DNA of 6,818 nucleotides, taken from the NCBI GenBank assembly GCA_028290085.1, contig JAQGKN010000014.1, forward strand, positions 1 to 6,818. The letters run 5' to 3'. How positions within the stretch are numbered: the stretch's first letter is position 1; each line of letters begins with the position of its first letter. Shown here one piece after another: positions 6,194 to 6,818 of the stretch. Source of the stretch: Hyphomicrobiales bacterium. Lineage in GTDB: Bacteria > Pseudomonadota > Alphaproteobacteria > Rhizobiales > Beijerinckiaceae. Under the pieces are notes generated by a model that searched no databases, was not told the DNA's origin, and saw only the letters and a program-made list of their open reading frames with translations. The translations under genes were made by a program, and so were the position numbers.

Positions 6194-6655
6194 AATCGGT
6201 CGAAACAGGACCGAATTGATCGACGACGCGGCGATCAGGGAACTTCGAGAACCGCGAGCTTCGTGGACAGCAGAGCGCGTTTGAGAGTTCTTCGGGAGCG
6301 CCGCCATCATTCGCTTCGGCTCGAGCGAATGATCCTGGCGGACGCACCCTGGGGCAATCTGATGAGCCAGCAGCCAATCGGCTTCAACTTCCGGGACAAC
6401 ACGGTCTGCGAATGTGGCGCGACGCTTTTGGCGATTCTCGCCTATCCGTTGATAACGCCGACGATAGGTCCCGGCCATCTGTAGCGTCTGCCGGAACAAA
6501 TTCTCAACGGCCGGTCCGCGCTTCATGGCGGGGTCAAGGCGGTGTTGCCAACCGGAGCCGCCCAAGATTGCGTCAAGCGAGGAGATGCTCTTCTCGTCAG
6601 GTGTGACAGGAATCGGCTGACACGACCGTACATGAAATTGATCAGGACCTCGCAT
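6179..6655 (-). CDS. Doubtful ORF, 158 residues, in IS/repeat mosaic
   Basis: The frame is open from ATG at 6655 to TGA at 6179. The central part (EKSISSLDAILGGSGWQHRLDPAMKRGPAVENLFRQ and following, summarised here by its W-Q-H-R-L-D-P and T-Y-R-R-R-Y-Q-R-I-G-E-N runs) looks more protein-like than the ends. The last 40 or so residues run through the 6301-6341 palindrome and the CAGGGAATT repeats, which argues against a genuine intact gene. There is no ribosome-binding sequence I trust and no recognisable domain. It overlaps, in another frame, the end of the open frame that starts as an IS5-type transposase. It may be a degraded fragment of an unknown gene or no gene at all. Confidence 0.2.
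   Translation of the reverse strand: MRGPDQFHVRSCQPIPVTPDEKSISSLDAILGGSGWQHRLDPAMKRGPAVENLFRQTLQMAGTYRRRYQRIGENRQKRRATFADRVVPEVEADWLLAHQIAPGCVRQDHSLEPKRMMAALPKNSQTRSAVHEARGSRSSLIAASSINSVLFRPINSLL
6301..6341. repeat. Bulged 15-bp palindrome (REP-like hairpin)
   Basis: The inner arms ATCATTCGCT (6306-6315) and AGCGAATGAT (6324-6333) pair perfectly over ten bases around an 8-nt loop. The outer arms CCGCC (6301-6305) and GGCGG (6337-6341) add five pairs, separated by a 3-nt bulge CCT (6334-6336). A long imperfect stem with an asymmetric bulge is the look of repetitive extragenic palindromes. Only one copy is present here, so its repetitive nature is not shown. Confidence 0.55.
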
Positions 6656-6792
6656 TTGCTGCGCTTAAACAGCGGGGAGATGTTTGTAAAGCCGATCAAC
6701 GGCGCGATATGCGCCCATTCGGAGTCGGTGAGATCGCTCGGATAACGCAGCCTGTCGCGATCGTATTTCGCCCGGTTATCGTTCGTCCACAT
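6523..6792 (-). pseudogene. IS5-family transposase, N-terminal fragment fused to unrelated sequence
   Basis: The first 33 residues (M-W-T-N-D-N-R-A-K-Y-D-R-D-R-L-R-Y-P-S-D-L-T-D-S-E-W-A-H-I-x-P-L-I; bases 6694-6792) are the typical start of IS5-family (DUF4096-containing) transposases. The expected continuation, P-P-x-x-x-G-G-R-x-R plus a cysteine/tryptophan region and the DDE catalytic core, is absent. After I33 the frame runs on as GFTNISPLFKRSKCEV and ends at 6523 with nothing transposase-like. The ATG has a good ribosome-binding sequence (GGAGGGG, about six bases upstream). The element therefore broke near base 6693 and cannot be active. Its outer terminal repeat would lie at or beyond the right edge of the window and is not identified. 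The fragment shows the right end is an IS graveyard. Confidence 0.75.
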
Positions 6793-6818
6793 CCGTGGCC
6801 CCTCCAGAATCAGGCCAT

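Larger units (their letters stand above)
6061..6242. repeat. Cluster of inverted CAGGGAA(T/A) repeats
   Basis: CAGGGAA-type words occur on the minus strand at 6061-6070 (CAGGGAAAAT) and 6166-6174 (CAGGGAATT), and on the plus strand at 6075-6084 (CAGGGAAAAT), 6087-6095 (CAGGGAATT), 6185-6193 (CAGGGAATT) and 6236-6242 (CAGGGAA). They make two hairpins, 6061-6084 with a 10-bp perfect stem and 4-nt loop, and 6166-6193 with a 9-bp stem and 10-nt loop, plus the palindrome GGGAATTCCC at 6089-6098. A third stem, TCGGTC/GACCGA (6196-6201, 6209-6214), follows. I recall similar CAGGGAATT-rich intergenic blocks in rhizobial genomes; I cannot give a formal family name. Confidence 0.7.

Noticed and set aside
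5704..6195. A 163-codon plus-strand ORF opposite the CHRD remnant.
   Set aside because: It is a shadow of the CHRD frame and then of the repeats; the minus-strand frame carries the recognisable motifs AAHFHGPA and NPNGEVRGQV.
6061..6242. Possible CRISPR array.
   Set aside because: The repeated word is only about 9-10 bp, occurs in both orientations and has irregular spacing, with no spacers of uniform length.
6158..6484. A 108-codon plus-strand ORF starting in the repeat block (SEQGIN peptide).
   Set aside because: It begins in repeat DNA, spans the bulged palindrome, has no ribosome-binding site or domain, and is best explained as a repeat read-through.

Overview
This window looks like a chromosomal or island segment from a GC-rich alphaproteobacterium, most likely a member of the Rhizobiales (Bradyrhizobium/Mesorhizobium-like). 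The case rests on a five-gene branched-chain amino acid-type (HAAT) ABC transporter operon, an IS5-family transposase remnant, and repeated CAGGGAATT words that I recall from intergenic DNA of rhizobial genomes. No database search was possible, so the organism is an inference.

Layout. Positions 2-265 (+) hold the 3' part of a MarR-like winged-helix regulator whose start lies outside the window. It converges on a compact minus-strand operon, transcribed right to left: livK (5014-3809, periplasmic binding protein), livH (3665-2808, permease), livM (2808-1864, permease), livG (1867-1121, ATPase) and livF (1124-408, ATPase). The livHMGF junctions all overlap by one to four bases, which suggests translational coupling. 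The only real gap, 143 bp between livK and livH, contains a small perfect hairpin. That fits the usual arrangement in which the binding protein is made in excess of the membrane complex. The solute cannot be read from the sequence: branched-chain amino acids, amides, urea or aromatic acids are all possible for this family.

Upstream of livK (5109-6039) are three small minus-strand genes: a 78-residue hypothetical protein, a 66-residue protein resembling small SH3-like (DUF4926-type) proteins, and the C-terminal part of a CHRD-domain protein. The CHRD reading frame runs straight upstream into a cluster of CAGGGAA(T/A) repeats with no ATG or GTG and no signal peptide, so it looks decapitated by repeat insertion or recombination.

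The right end (about 6045-6818) is a mosaic of repeats and mobile DNA. It holds several inverted CAGGGAATT words forming hairpins, a bulged 15-bp palindrome at 6301-6341, a low-confidence ORF, and the first 33 codons of an IS5-family transposase fused in frame to unrelated sequence. The transporter operon is ordinary. The interesting part is the repeat/IS junction zone and its effect on the CHRD gene and the two small genes beside it.
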